Assembly: GCA_002403375.1 (NCBI GenBank)
Contig: DHHQ01000026.1
Span: 69,636 to 133,635, forward strand
Source of the DNA: Thiobacillus denitrificans
Lineage (GTDB): Bacteria; Pseudomonadota; Gammaproteobacteria; Burkholderiales; Thiobacillaceae
Direction: 5' to 3'
DNA length: 64,000 nt
In this document: positions 9,801-18,200 of the stretch, piece by piece
Layout of the letters: the number at the start of each line of letters is the position of its first letter
Numbering within the stretch: position 1 is the stretch's first letter
Made by a program: the position numbers and the translations under genes
Notes under the pieces: generated by a model
Told to the model about the DNA's origin: nothing
Databases searched by the model: none
The model's input: only the letters and a program-made list of their open reading frames with translations

Positions 9801-10599
9801 TTTCCGCTTGCAGGACCGTGCGCTGGGGCGGCTCGAGCTGGCGGCGCATGGCGGGCCGCAGGGCCTGGTGATCGAGCGGATGCAGCTGGCGCACGCCGAC
9901 AGCGTGTTCGTCATGAGCGGCCTGTGGCGCGACACCGGGCTGAGCGAGACGCGTGCGGACCTGCACCTCAAGGTACTGGATGCCGGCAAGTTCCTCACCC
10001 GTTTCGGCTTCGCCGACACGGTCAACCGCGGCGCGGCGGAGGTCCGCGGCAACGCCACCTGGGAGGGGTCGCCCGCCGATTTCAGCTTCCGCACGCTGGC
10101 GGGACAGCTGAATTTCGAGGCGAGCGGCGGCCAGTTCCTCAGGGTCGAGCCCGGGGCCGGCAAGCTGCTCGGCGTGCTGAGCCTGCAGTCCCTGCGGCGC
10201 CGCTTGAACTTCGATTTCCGTGATATCTTCAAAGAAGGTTTCGCCTTCGACGACATGGGCGCCACGCTCCGCATCGCGCGCGGCGTGGTCTACAGCGACG
10301 ACTTCAGGATGCGCGGGCCGGCGGCCAAGGTGAACATGTCCGGGCTCGCCGACCTCAACCAGGAAGCCGTGCAGCTGCGCGTGAAGGTGATTCCGAAATT
10401 GTCCGAGGGCGTGGCCGTGGCCGGCGCCCTGATCGCCGGGCCGCTGGCGGGGGTGGGCGCGCTGGCCGCGCAGAAGCTGCTGCGCGACCCGGTGGAGGAG
10501 GCCATCAGCCAGGAATACATGGTGACCGGATCGTGGCTGGCGCCCGAGGTCAGCAAGCTGGCCAGGGCGCGAACCGGTGCCCCGGACGCCGAACCTTGA
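6817..10599 (+). CDS. yhdP: YhdP family protein (AsmA-like, phospholipid transport to the outer membrane)
   Basis: A 1260-residue protein with one N-terminal membrane segment (about residues 14-42, Ala/Leu/Phe rich) and a long periplasmic body of repeated beta-strand AsmA-like sequence. The C-terminal part, LAGQLNFEASGGQFLRVEPG and the following LLGVLSLQSLRRRLNFDF, is characteristic of the YhdP/TIGR02099 family. In E. coli YhdP works with TamB and YdbH to move phospholipids to the outer membrane. Length fits the family. It leads a run yhdP-nitrilase-tldD, a conserved order in many beta- and gammaproteobacteria. The 1216-codon antisense frame across it is a shadow. Confidence 0.9.
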   Translation: MTVFPVLSSFLRRASRWLAALLALGVAGFAAAAALMFFWVLPNIGDHRDTVAGLMSRALGQRVTLEAVSGVWQQARPEFRLQGVRLYDAQGRPALHLPELEASFAWRSLLLLEPRFNTIELQGLELGVRRARDGHFYVGGIPVNPAAPDSGFSSWILRQGRVSVEGATVTWVDEVSATPPLALTGVDFSLTRRLRAHRVRLHAVPPPALARPLTLEGEFGGRDLDDYRTWSGNVDATVPGVSFAQLGRWLALPHQPSEGWGALRLKFAVTRGTLAGVSVGMDLRDIETTLGADLPPLRLAQVHGRGQWQRAGDGQRLAFDSLRVALPGAGLGAPFDAGVAWDDAAREITARAFELSGWQSLLPSLPMDAALRERLQALQPQGRFDDFRLQWRGAQPGLDNFSVAAHFSGLGVAPSGRQPGLANLSGRAEGDAGAGTFEIDSTRLVVSMPELFHEPAFAFDTLRAQGGWKKTPRGRRLTLQEARFANADLAGAARGHYELIAGHPGVIDLTARFERAEGTAVYRYFPKKIGEHTVDWVKRGVVAGRSDNVQLNLRGDLAHFPFEQGDGVFRVDARVKDAVIDYVPGWPRIEGIEGRLLFQGKSMDVTSSQARIYGVALDPVKVVIPDLIHHNEELHVDGEASGPVQDFIRFANASPVGERLRGVSHALEGDGTMRLKLQLRVPLRHVGDTTLAGNLAFQGNTLFRAGLPRLEQVRGSIDFTGHSLAAQGVTAQFLGGPLRVDTATRDGHVQVLAQGRATAAGIAPLLGAAWAARLSGQAAWRGQIDLQPTGERIRVESDLVGLASALPAPLAKSAEQPLALRVTGQTQAGGQLHEVQLGRTVAAVWRTANGQLDRGEVRFGGPAALPGEPGLRLAGNGSGLDVSGWVALLPADGDDDEALALSSIDLGFDAFDLMGRRYRDVRLQGGARGGLLRTRISGRGMSGVLTYRPEGAQPARVSAQFRQLTIPPSEGTFAAAEGGSGRAAEFPELDLTVEDFRLQDRALGRLELAAHGGPQGLVIERMQLAHADSVFVMSGLWRDTGLSETRADLHLKVLDAGKFLTRFGFADTVNRGAAEVRGNATWEGSPADFSFRTLAGQLNFEASGGQFLRVEPGAGKLLGVLSLQSLRRRLNFDFRDIFKEGFAFDDMGATLRIARGVVYSDDFRMRGPAAKVNMSGLADLNQEAVQLRVKVIPKLSEGVAVAGALIAGPLAGVGALAAQKLLRDPVEEAISQEYMVTGSWLAPEVSKLARARTGAPDAEP

Positions 10600-10615
10600 T
10601 CGTGGAAGCAGTCAT

Positions 10616-11557
10616 ATGACAACGAAAAAACCAGCAAGACCCAGCGTGGCGCGTTCCAGGGGCGCGCAAATCAAGAAGACCGCGCCGCAGGCGGGCACCG
10701 TCCGCGTCGCCGCCATCCAGATGGCGTCCGGCCCCAACGTGCCGGCCAACCTGTCGGAAGCCGAGCAGCTCATCGAGCTGGCGGTCGATGCCGGCGCGCG
10801 CCTGGTCGTGCTGCCCGAGTTCTTCTGCCTGATGGCGATGAAGAACGCCGACGTCGTGAAGGCGCGCGAGGCGGACGGCCACGGCCCGATCCAGAATTTC
10901 CTGTCGCGCATGGCGAAGAAGCACAAGATCTGGCTGATCGGCGGCTCGGTGCCGCTCGAGGCCAGCGTCGCGAACAAGGTGCGCAACAGCTGCCTGGTCT
11001 ACGACGAGCGCGGCAAGCGCATCGCGCGCTACGACAAGATCCACCTGTTCGGCCTCGACCTCGGCAACGAGCACTACCAGGAGTCCGAGCTGATCGAGCC
11101 GGGCGACCGCGTGGTCGTCGTCAACAGCCCGTTCGGCCGCATCGGCCTGTCGATCTGCTACGACCTGCGCTTCCCCGAACTGTACCGTTCGATGCCCGAC
11201 GTCGACCTCATCGTGGTGCCGTCGGCGTTCACCGCCACCACCGGCCGCGCACACTTCGAGACGCTGGCGCGCGCGCGCGCGATCGAGAACCTCGCCTACG
11301 TGGTCGCGCCGGCGCAGGGCGGCTACCACCTGTCCGGCCGCGAAACGCACGGCGACAGCATGATCGTCGACCCGTGGGGGGTGGTGCTCGACCGCCTGCC
11401 GCGCGGCTCGGGCGTGGTCATCGCCAACCTCAACCCGGCCTACAAGGCCAGCCTCAGGACCAGTCTGCCCGCGCTCAAGCACCGCTTCATCCAGTGCGGA
11501 GAGATCGAGGTCGAGGTGGCCGAGCGCCGCTCGCCGAACCGGCGCGAGACCAAGTAA
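10616..11557 (+). CDS. Carbon-nitrogen hydrolase (Nit/omega-amidase type)
   Basis: A 313-residue nitrilase-superfamily amidase. The catalytic triad is visible: Glu in VVLPEFF, Lys in YDKIHLFGLDL, and Cys in SICYDLRFPELYR. The KIHLF and CYDLRFPE signatures place it in the Nit1/Nit2-like branch, which includes deaminated-glutathione amidase and omega-amidase; which one applies here is not decidable by eye. A basic N-terminal extension of about 35 residues precedes the domain. ATG 10616 has a GGAAG sequence upstream, and an in-frame start at 10577 would overlap yhdP. It lies 16 bp after yhdP and 13 bp before tldD, so the three are probably co-transcribed. Confidence 0.9.
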   Translation: MTTKKPARPSVARSRGAQIKKTAPQAGTVRVAAIQMASGPNVPANLSEAEQLIELAVDAGARLVVLPEFFCLMAMKNADVVKAREADGHGPIQNFLSRMAKKHKIWLIGGSVPLEASVANKVRNSCLVYDERGKRIARYDKIHLFGLDLGNEHYQESELIEPGDRVVVVNSPFGRIGLSICYDLRFPELYRSMPDVDLIVVPSAFTATTGRAHFETLARARAIENLAYVVAPAQGGYHLSGRETHGDSMIVDPWGVVLDRLPRGSGVVIANLNPAYKASLRTSLPALKHRFIQCGEIEVEVAERRSPNRRETK

Positions 11558-11570
11558 TCCAGGACACGCC

Positions 11571-13043
11571 ATGAATCCCACCGACGCCTTCGTTCCGATC
11601 CAATCCGCCGAGCAGCTGTTCCGCTCGGCCGAGTCCACGCTCCTGACGCCGAACGGGCTCGACGCCGACAAACTCGCGCCGGTCTTCGGGCGGTTGCTGA
11701 CGCACGACGTCGACTATGCCGACCTGTACTTCCAGTATTCGCGGTCCGAGGGCTGGAGCCTGGAAGAGGGCCAGGTCAAGTCGGGCAGTTTCAACATCGA
11801 CCAGGGCGTCGGCGTGCGCGCGATCTCCGGCGAGAAGACCGCGTTCGCCTATTCCGACGACATCAGCCTCGACGCCCTCGGCGCCGCCGCCGACGCCACC
11901 CGCGCCATCGCGCGCGCAGGACAGCAGCGTCAGACTGCGGTGGCGCACCGTGGCGAGGGCCGCCAGCTGTACCATGCGGTCGACCCGCTGGCGAGCCTGG
12001 CCGACGCCGACAAGGTCGCGCTGCTCGAGCGCCTGGAGAAGAAGGCGCGCGCGATGGACCCGCGCGTCATCCAGGTGATGGCGAGCCTCGCCTCCGAGTA
12101 CGAGGTGATCTTCGTCGCCCGTTCCGACGGCCACCTCGCCGCCGACGTGCGCCCGCTGGTGCGCCTGTCGCTGCAGGTCATCGCCGAACAGGACGGCCGC
12201 CGCGAGCAGGGTTCCGGCGGCGGCGGCGGGCGCTTCGACTACAGCTACTTCAGCGACGACATCCTCGAGAAATACGCGCGCCAGGCGGTGCACCAGGCGA
12301 CCGTCAACCTCGACGCGCGCCCCGCGCCGGCCGGCACCATGACCGTCGTGCTCGGCGCCGGCTGGCCCGGCATCCTGCTGCACGAGGCGATCGGCCACGG
12401 CCTCGAGGGCGACTTCAACCGCAAGGGCAGCTCGGCGTTTTCCGGCCGTCTCGGCGAGCGCGTCGCCGCGCCCGGCGTGACGGTGGTCGACGACGGCACC
12501 ATCCCGCTGCGTCGCGGCTCGCTCAACGTCGACGACGAGGGCAACCCCACCCAGCGCACCGTGCTGATCGAGGACGGCATCCTCACCGGCTATATGCAGG
12601 ACATGATGAACGCGCGCCTGATGGGCATGAAGACGACCGGCAACGCGCGCCGCGAGTCGTACGCGCACCTCACGATGCCGCGCATGACCAACACCCTGAT
12701 GCTCGCCGGCGACAAGTCCCCGCACGAGATCATCGCGTCGGTGAAGAACGGCCTCTACGCCGTCAACTTCGGCGGCGGCCAGGTCGACATCACGAGTGGG
12801 AAGTTCGTCTTCTCCGCCGCCGAGGCCTACATGATCGAGGACGGCAAGATCACCTACCCGGTGAAGGGCGCGACGCTGATCGGCAACGGCCCCGACGCGC
12901 TGACCCGGGTGTCGATGATCGGCAACGACATGGAGATGGATACCGGCGTCGGCACCTGCGGCAAGGAAGGCCAGAGCGTGCCGGTCGGCGTCGGCCAGCC
13001 GACGCTGCGCATCGACGGCCTGACCGTCGGCGGGACCGCCTAG
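11571..13043 (+). CDS. tldD: Metalloprotease TldD
   Basis: A 490-residue cytoplasmic zinc protease subunit. With TldE/PmbA it matures ribosomally made peptides and degrades the CcdA antitoxin in enterics. The metal-binding HExxxH motif is seen in LLHEAIGHGLEGDFNRKG, and the C-terminal TGVGTCGKEGQSVPVGVGQPTLRI is typical of TldD. TldE is not in this window. Length matches the family. It ends 2 bp before the stop codon of the convergent Slam-like gene, so the two transcripts overlap at their 3' ends. Confidence 0.95.
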   Translation: MNPTDAFVPIQSAEQLFRSAESTLLTPNGLDADKLAPVFGRLLTHDVDYADLYFQYSRSEGWSLEEGQVKSGSFNIDQGVGVRAISGEKTAFAYSDDISLDALGAAADATRAIARAGQQRQTAVAHRGEGRQLYHAVDPLASLADADKVALLERLEKKARAMDPRVIQVMASLASEYEVIFVARSDGHLAADVRPLVRLSLQVIAEQDGRREQGSGGGGGRFDYSYFSDDILEKYARQAVHQATVNLDARPAPAGTMTVVLGAGWPGILLHEAIGHGLEGDFNRKGSSAFSGRLGERVAAPGVTVVDDGTIPLRRGSLNVDDEGNPTQRTVLIEDGILTGYMQDMMNARLMGMKTTGNARRESYAHLTMPRMTNTLMLAGDKSPHEIIASVKNGLYAVNFGGGQVDITSGKFVFSAAEAYMIEDGKITYPVKGATLIGNGPDALTRVSMIGNDMEMDTGVGTCGKEGQSVPVGVGQPTLRIDGLTVGGTA

Positions 13044-13045
13044 CC

Positions 13046-14254
13046 TCAGCCCTCGAACTGCAGGCGCAGCCCCAGCTTGCTGAAGCTGTAGAAGTCCAGC
13101 GTCGAATCCGTCTTTTCGTAGACCACGCCGAGTTGCGGCCGGTAGCCGCCGATGCGCAGCGAAGGCCGCAGCACGTCGAGGCTCGCCACGTAGCGGGTGT
13201 CGCGGCGCCGGTCGCCGAAGAAGATGTCGTCCCCGTCGTAGCGCCGAACGCCGGCGGAGCCGTAGAGCGTGAAGCGCGTGTCCCAGTCGTCGGATGGCCA
13301 GACCACGGTGCCGCCGACGCTGCCGCCGCGGTAGGAGTCGGCCGCCGCGTCCGCAGTCGACCGTTCCAGCGTCGCCTCGTTGCTGAAGGCCAGCCCGAGC
13401 GCAGGCGGGTGGACCAGCCTGCCGACCAGGAACAGGCTGTGGGCGTCGAGGTGCGGCATCTGCGGCACCTGCAGGCGGCCGAACTTGAACTCCCCGAGCA
13501 GGCGGTAGCCGTCCGAAGGGGCCATCGCGGCGAGCGCCCCCACGTAGGGGAAGCGGTAGAGCGTGTGGCCGTCGAGCCGGGCGCCTTCGAAGCCCGCCTT
13601 GGCCTTGAGCCAGGGCGCCCCCGGGATGGTCTGCGCGAGGCCGGCGTCGCCGCTGAGGCGGTCGAACGTGTAGCCCGGGAAATCCGAATACGACGCGGTG
13701 AAGAAGGCCGTGGTGCGGCGCTTTTCGTCGAGCGGCCGATAGCCGCGCACCGACAGCCGCGCGCCGTAGACCTCGCGGTTGTCCTCGGGCGGCACCACCG
13801 TCAGCGTCTGGCCGCCGATCATGACCTCGCGGCTGTTGGTGAAGTTGCGCGGGTTCGAGTCGCTGACCAGGCCGACGGCTAATCTGACGTAGCCGGTCGC
13901 CATGTCGATCTCGTCGAGGTAGGCGCGGATGTTCTCGCCCACCCGCCACGGCAGGCCGGGGAGCGCGAGCACTTCGCGGAACAGCCGTTCCGACCGTTCG
14001 TAGTCCTGCAGCAGGAACAGTGCGCGGGCGAGTTCCAGCTTGACCCGCGGGCTGCCGGTGTCGGCCAGCAATTGCTCGAAGATCGTCGCGGCCTGCATCG
14101 GCTTGCCGGCGCGCAGCGCCTCGACGCCGAGGCGGAAGCGGGCCTGGTGGGCGGCGTCCTGACGGGCCGCCTGAGTCTCGGGCGCTTCCTCGGCCAGCGC
14201 AGGCCCTGTCAGCAGCGCAGCGAGACAGGCCAGCAGCGCGGCGAATCGCCGCAT
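13046..14254 (-). CDS. Slam-like outer membrane protein (DUF560, surface lipoprotein assembly modifier)
   Basis: A 402-residue protein with a signal peptide (cleavage near LAEEA, residue 21), an N-terminal TPR-like part (about residues 40-130, FRLGVEALRAGKPMQAATIFEQLL and similar), and a C-terminal region of about 260 residues with alternating polar/aromatic strands that looks like a 14-strand barrel and ends in LRLQFEG. This is the layout of Neisseria Slam proteins, which move surface lipoproteins across the outer membrane. Its ATG overlaps the stop codon of the upstream lipoprotein gene (TGATG), so translation is coupled. Family membership is judged from layout; substrate specificity is inferred from the partner gene. 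Confidence 0.82.
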   Translation of the reverse strand: MRRFAALLACLAALLTGPALAEEAPETQAARQDAAHQARFRLGVEALRAGKPMQAATIFEQLLADTGSPRVKLELARALFLLQDYERSERLFREVLALPGLPWRVGENIRAYLDEIDMATGYVRLAVGLVSDSNPRNFTNSREVMIGGQTLTVVPPEDNREVYGARLSVRGYRPLDEKRRTTAFFTASYSDFPGYTFDRLSGDAGLAQTIPGAPWLKAKAGFEGARLDGHTLYRFPYVGALAAMAPSDGYRLLGEFKFGRLQVPQMPHLDAHSLFLVGRLVHPPALGLAFSNEATLERSTADAAADSYRGGSVGGTVVWPSDDWDTRFTLYGSAGVRRYDGDDIFFGDRRRDTRYVASLDVLRPSLRIGGYRPQLGVVYEKTDSTLDFYSFSKLGLRLQFEG

Positions 14255-15165
14255 CAGGGCGTCGTGATCCTGGCGCCGTAGGCGCCCGAGTAGGTCTCGA
14301 CGCCGCTACCGCGAAGGAAGAAGGTGCCGCCCAGTTCCTCGGCGCCGGGGCCGTAGAACTTGCCGTTCGTGTCGCCGCTGAGTTGGCCGTTCGAGGTGGT
14401 CAGGGTGCCGGTGAAGGCGTTCGTTCCCGCGCTGTAGGTCAGCGTCTGGCTGCTCATGTCGAGCCCGGAGGCGAGGGAAAAGGCGGTTCCGTCGATGGAG
14501 GTCCGGGTGTTCGAGGTCGTCAGGGCCAGCGACTGGTCACTCCAGTCGGCCAGCACGTCGAGGTCGGCCAGTACGGTGTGGCCGATGCCCCCCGTGCTGA
14601 CGTAGCTGCCGACCACCTTGCCGGTGAAGGTGGCGGTTCCGCTGCCCGGGATCGCCGTTCCGGCGGTCGGCGCGCCGAGGCTCACCGCGCCGTAGCTGCC
14701 CCGGTCGCTATCGAGGCCGGTCTCCCAGACGCCGAAGCTCTGGTAGTCCCATGCCAGACTCTTGGGGTTGGAGACGATCGCCCGGCTGGAGAAGTTCTCG
14801 GCGACGACGAAGTCGGCATCCGCCGCCAGGGCCGCGATCTGGCCGGTGGTGAATCCCGTCGTGGTCCCGCCCGAGTTGAGATAGAGCCCGGTCAGCGTGC
14901 TGTTGGCGTCGAACACGAATACCCCGCTCGCCGACGTATCCGTGGTGGCGGAAACCGAAGTGATCTTGTTGGCCCAGGTGTAGGCGACCTGCTGGCCCTC
15001 GCCGTTGACCTGGATGGTCTTGCCCGCGAGGTCGGTGCGCCAGGTCTCGAAGCTCGTCGTGACCACGGGGGCGCTGGGCGCAGCCGTTCCCCCGCCGCCT
15101 CCGCCGCAGGCGGACAGCATCGTCAACGCGAATATGGTTGTTGCGGCCTTTCCATAGGTTTGCAT
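14254..15165 (-). CDS. TbpB-like surface lipoprotein, probable Slam substrate
   Basis: A 303-residue lipoprotein. The lipobox LSAC places the lipidated cysteine at residue 20, followed at once by six glycines, a flexible anchor common in surface-exposed lipoproteins. The C-terminal KFYGPGAEELGGTFFL is the hallmark strand motif of the TbpB/fHbp-type 8-strand barrel. The middle is Ser/Thr/Gly rich. A GGGAGG Shine-Dalgarno lies 8 nt before ATG 15165. The downstream gene encodes a Slam-like transporter with overlapping stop/start, a classic cargo-translocator pair. Ligand is unknown; heme, metal or another protein are possibilities. Base composition looks a little less GC-rich than its neighbours. 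Confidence 0.8.
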   Translation of the reverse strand: MQTYGKAATTIFALTMLSACGGGGGGTAAPSAPVVTTSFETWRTDLAGKTIQVNGEGQQVAYTWANKITSVSATTDTSASGVFVFDANSTLTGLYLNSGGTTTGFTTGQIAALAADADFVVAENFSSRAIVSNPKSLAWDYQSFGVWETGLDSDRGSYGAVSLGAPTAGTAIPGSGTATFTGKVVGSYVSTGGIGHTVLADLDVLADWSDQSLALTTSNTRTSIDGTAFSLASGLDMSSQTLTYSAGTNAFTGTLTTSNGQLSGDTNGKFYGPGAEELGGTFFLRGSGVETYSGAYGARITTP

Positions 15166-15224
15166 GATGCGCCTCCCTTTATGGAATTGTTTGCCCCACT
15201 ATAGAACGAAAAAAAGACCGGTTT

Positions 15225-18200
15225 TCACACGGCAGCGATCGCGGGTTCGGCGGCTGCCAGGCCCAGGCGCGCCAGCGGCTGTGGTTCGCCGATGTAATGG
15301 CCCTGGACGCAGTCGACGCCGAGTTCGCGGAGCTTCGCCAGGCTCCCGGCGTCTTCGACGAAGCCCGCGACGGTCCGGATGCCGAGGAAGCTGCCGGTTT
15401 CCAGGATCGAGCGCACCAGGGCCTCGTCGATCAGGCTGGTGCCGAGTTCGCGCGTCAGCGCGCGGTCGATCTTCAGGTAGTCGAGTTTCATGCTCTTCAG
15501 GCGGGTGTAGGAGGAACTGCCGACGCCGAACTCGTCGAGCGTGAAGCGGCAGCCGTGGCGCTGCAGCTGGCGCATGAAGAGTTGCGCCTGCGCGTGGCCG
15601 TCGACCACGGCGGCTTCGCTGATCTCGAAGATCAGCTTGTCGCCGGGGACGTCGCCGCGCGCCAGCTCGGCAAGCAGGAACTTGAGGAAAAGCGGGTTGG
15701 CGACCGTCTGTCCGGCGAGCTTGACCGACAGCCCGCCCAGCCGCGAGACCGCGTCGGCGTTCGCGCGCATCCATTGCAGCACGGTTCTGACCACCCAGCG
15801 GTCGACTTCGGTGACGCGCTGCAGGCGCTCGGCGACCGCGATCAGGTCGCGCGTGTCGAGGCTGCGTTCGCTGCCGGCGGTCGGGTGCAGCAGCACTTCG
15901 TAATACAGCGGGCTGCGCAGGACGTCGGTCGCTGCGACCACCGGCTGGCAGTTGAGGCTGAGCTGGTTGCCGGCGAGGATGGCGGTCAGTTCGTGCGCCC
16001 ATTCCGCCAGCGCCAGCACCCCGTTGTCCGCCGCGTTGCCGTATTGCACGACGGGGACGCCGGATTCCCGCGCGCGGGCGCAGGCCGCGTTGGCGTTGTC
16101 GTAATACGCCTCGGGGCTGAGGCAGTCGCGGGCCCACATCAGGCCGGCGGCGGCCTCGACCCGATAGTGGGCGCCACCGACTTCCCGTGGCTGGGCAACG
16201 AGGGCCTGCAGCAGGGCTTCAGCCTGCGTCTGGGCGGCCGCGCCGTCGGCGGCCTCGACCCAGAACGTGATCCCGGATTCGCCCGCACGCGCGAGCAGCG
16301 CGTGCGGCGGCAACTGCGCCGGCAGCGTCCTGGCGAATTCGCACAGGATCGCCGTGCGCACCTCGGCGCCGGCCGGTTCGCCGGCCGGGGTGCTGAAGTC
16401 GAACTGGATCACGCCGACGGCGTAGCCGCCGTCCGTCGCCTCGCTGCGCAGCCAGTTGCGGCGGATCGCGCGGAAGAAGGTCTTGCGGTTGGCAAGCCCG
16501 GTGGCGGCGTCGTGCGAGGCCTGCCACAGCAGGTCGCGCTGCATCTTCTGGATCATCGCGCTGTACGAGCGGTCCATCAGCGGCAGTTCCAGGTCTTCGG
16601 TCCATTGCGCCGCCCCGTCTTCCAGCGACTGCAGCAGGTCGTGGCGCCTGAGGTCGAGCTTCTTGATGCCGCGGTAGTTGGCGAACACGTACACCGGCGG
16701 CTGGTCGCCGATCCACACCAGGTTGAGCGGGGTGTCGAGCGACTTGAACTGCAGCCAGTCGCCGACGCGCAGGCGCTCGACCAGGGTGTCCTGCGCCTCG
16801 CTCAGCGGCTCGCCGGCGGCGTCGTTGAGGCGGGCGGCGACCGGGGTGTGCGGGTGCTGCGACTTGTCCTCGTCCAGCAGCGCGGTGCCGAGCTGATCGA
16901 CGATGCGGTCCTGCGCGAACTTGTCGGCGCACACCTGCGTGAGGGCCAGGTCGATGCGCTGCAGCAGCGTCTGGACCTCGCCGGCAGACGCCGCGGTGGC
17001 CTGTTGCGGGTCGAGCCATTCGCACAGCTGCCGCAGCACGCCCCACGCGTCGCGCACCTCGTCGCTGTCGGGACCGTGGCGCATCTCGGCCATCAGCAGC
17101 ACGTTGCGCCAGCCGCCGTTCAGCAGTTCGATCACCGCGTTGGGCACCGGCCGGTCGTCCAGCCGCGCCAGCAGCTCGCGCAGGATGCGCTGCTTGGCAA
17201 CTTCGGTGCGCTGGCGGCCCTCGCACATTTCCTGCAGGCGGAACACCCGCGCGGCACGCTCGTTCAGCAGCGGCTTCACCACGCGCTCCAGCTGCGTGCG
17301 TGCCTCCTCGAACACGCCGGGGTTCTTGTCGGCCTCGGCATTGATGCGGTCGGTCCAGCGGTTCATCAGCCGCAGCAGGCGCGCATCGCCGATCCTGCCG
17401 TCGTCGCCGGCCACCATGCTGAGCCGGTCGAGTGTGTTCAGCACCCGGTGCGCCGGGTGGGTCGGCGACCCGAGGAACTGCGGGTCGGCCATCGCGAGCT
17501 TCACCAGGCTGGTTTCCAGCTGCTGGAAGAAGGGACGCATGCCGTCGCTGACCGATTTCTCGGCGTGCATGGCGTCGAACAGGGCGCCGAACATGTCGAC
17601 CGAGCGGCTCATTTCCCGGGTGACGGCGGGCGGCAGCGCGCCGGCGGCGGCGAGACGCTGCAGTACCGGGGAATGGGCGATGCCCGGCGGATTCGCCGTC
17701 ATCGGCCGGGTCGCCGCAGCGGCCGGCGTGCCCGTCGCTGCGGCAGGGCCGGCCGCGCCGCCCGGGGCAGCGGGCGCCCCCCCGCCTGCCGCCGCGTTCG
17801 CAGCCGGCGATGCGGGGGACTGGCCGCGGAAGAAATCCAGCAGCGAGCCCGCCAGGCGACCGAGCGGTCCTTGCTGTGCGGCAGCGGGCGCGGCGGCGGC
17901 ACCGTCGGCCTGCGCGGCGCGTTCGGTCTGCGCCGGCGCCGAGGGGGCTTCCGCCGGCTGCGGGGCATGCGGCTGCGAGTGCTGCGGTTGCACGGTCGCC
18001 GCCGGCTGGGGTTTCTGGTCCTCGACGTGCGAGACGGGCAGCAGGGCCAGCAGTTCGGCGTAGAGCGGGGCGAGCTGGTCGGACAGCACGTCGCGCAGGG
18101 CGGCGTAGGCGACCTGGCGCGCGCGCGGCGTGACCGGCACGTCCTGCAGCGCACTGCGATAGGCGTGGCCGATGACCGCGGGGCCGAACGGGTTGCTGCT

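Noticed and set aside
6316..9966. 1216-codon minus-strand open frame opposite yhdP
   Set aside because: Composition is that of a GC-rich antisense shadow and it also crosses hslR; the plus strand encodes a recognisable YhdP with a membrane anchor.
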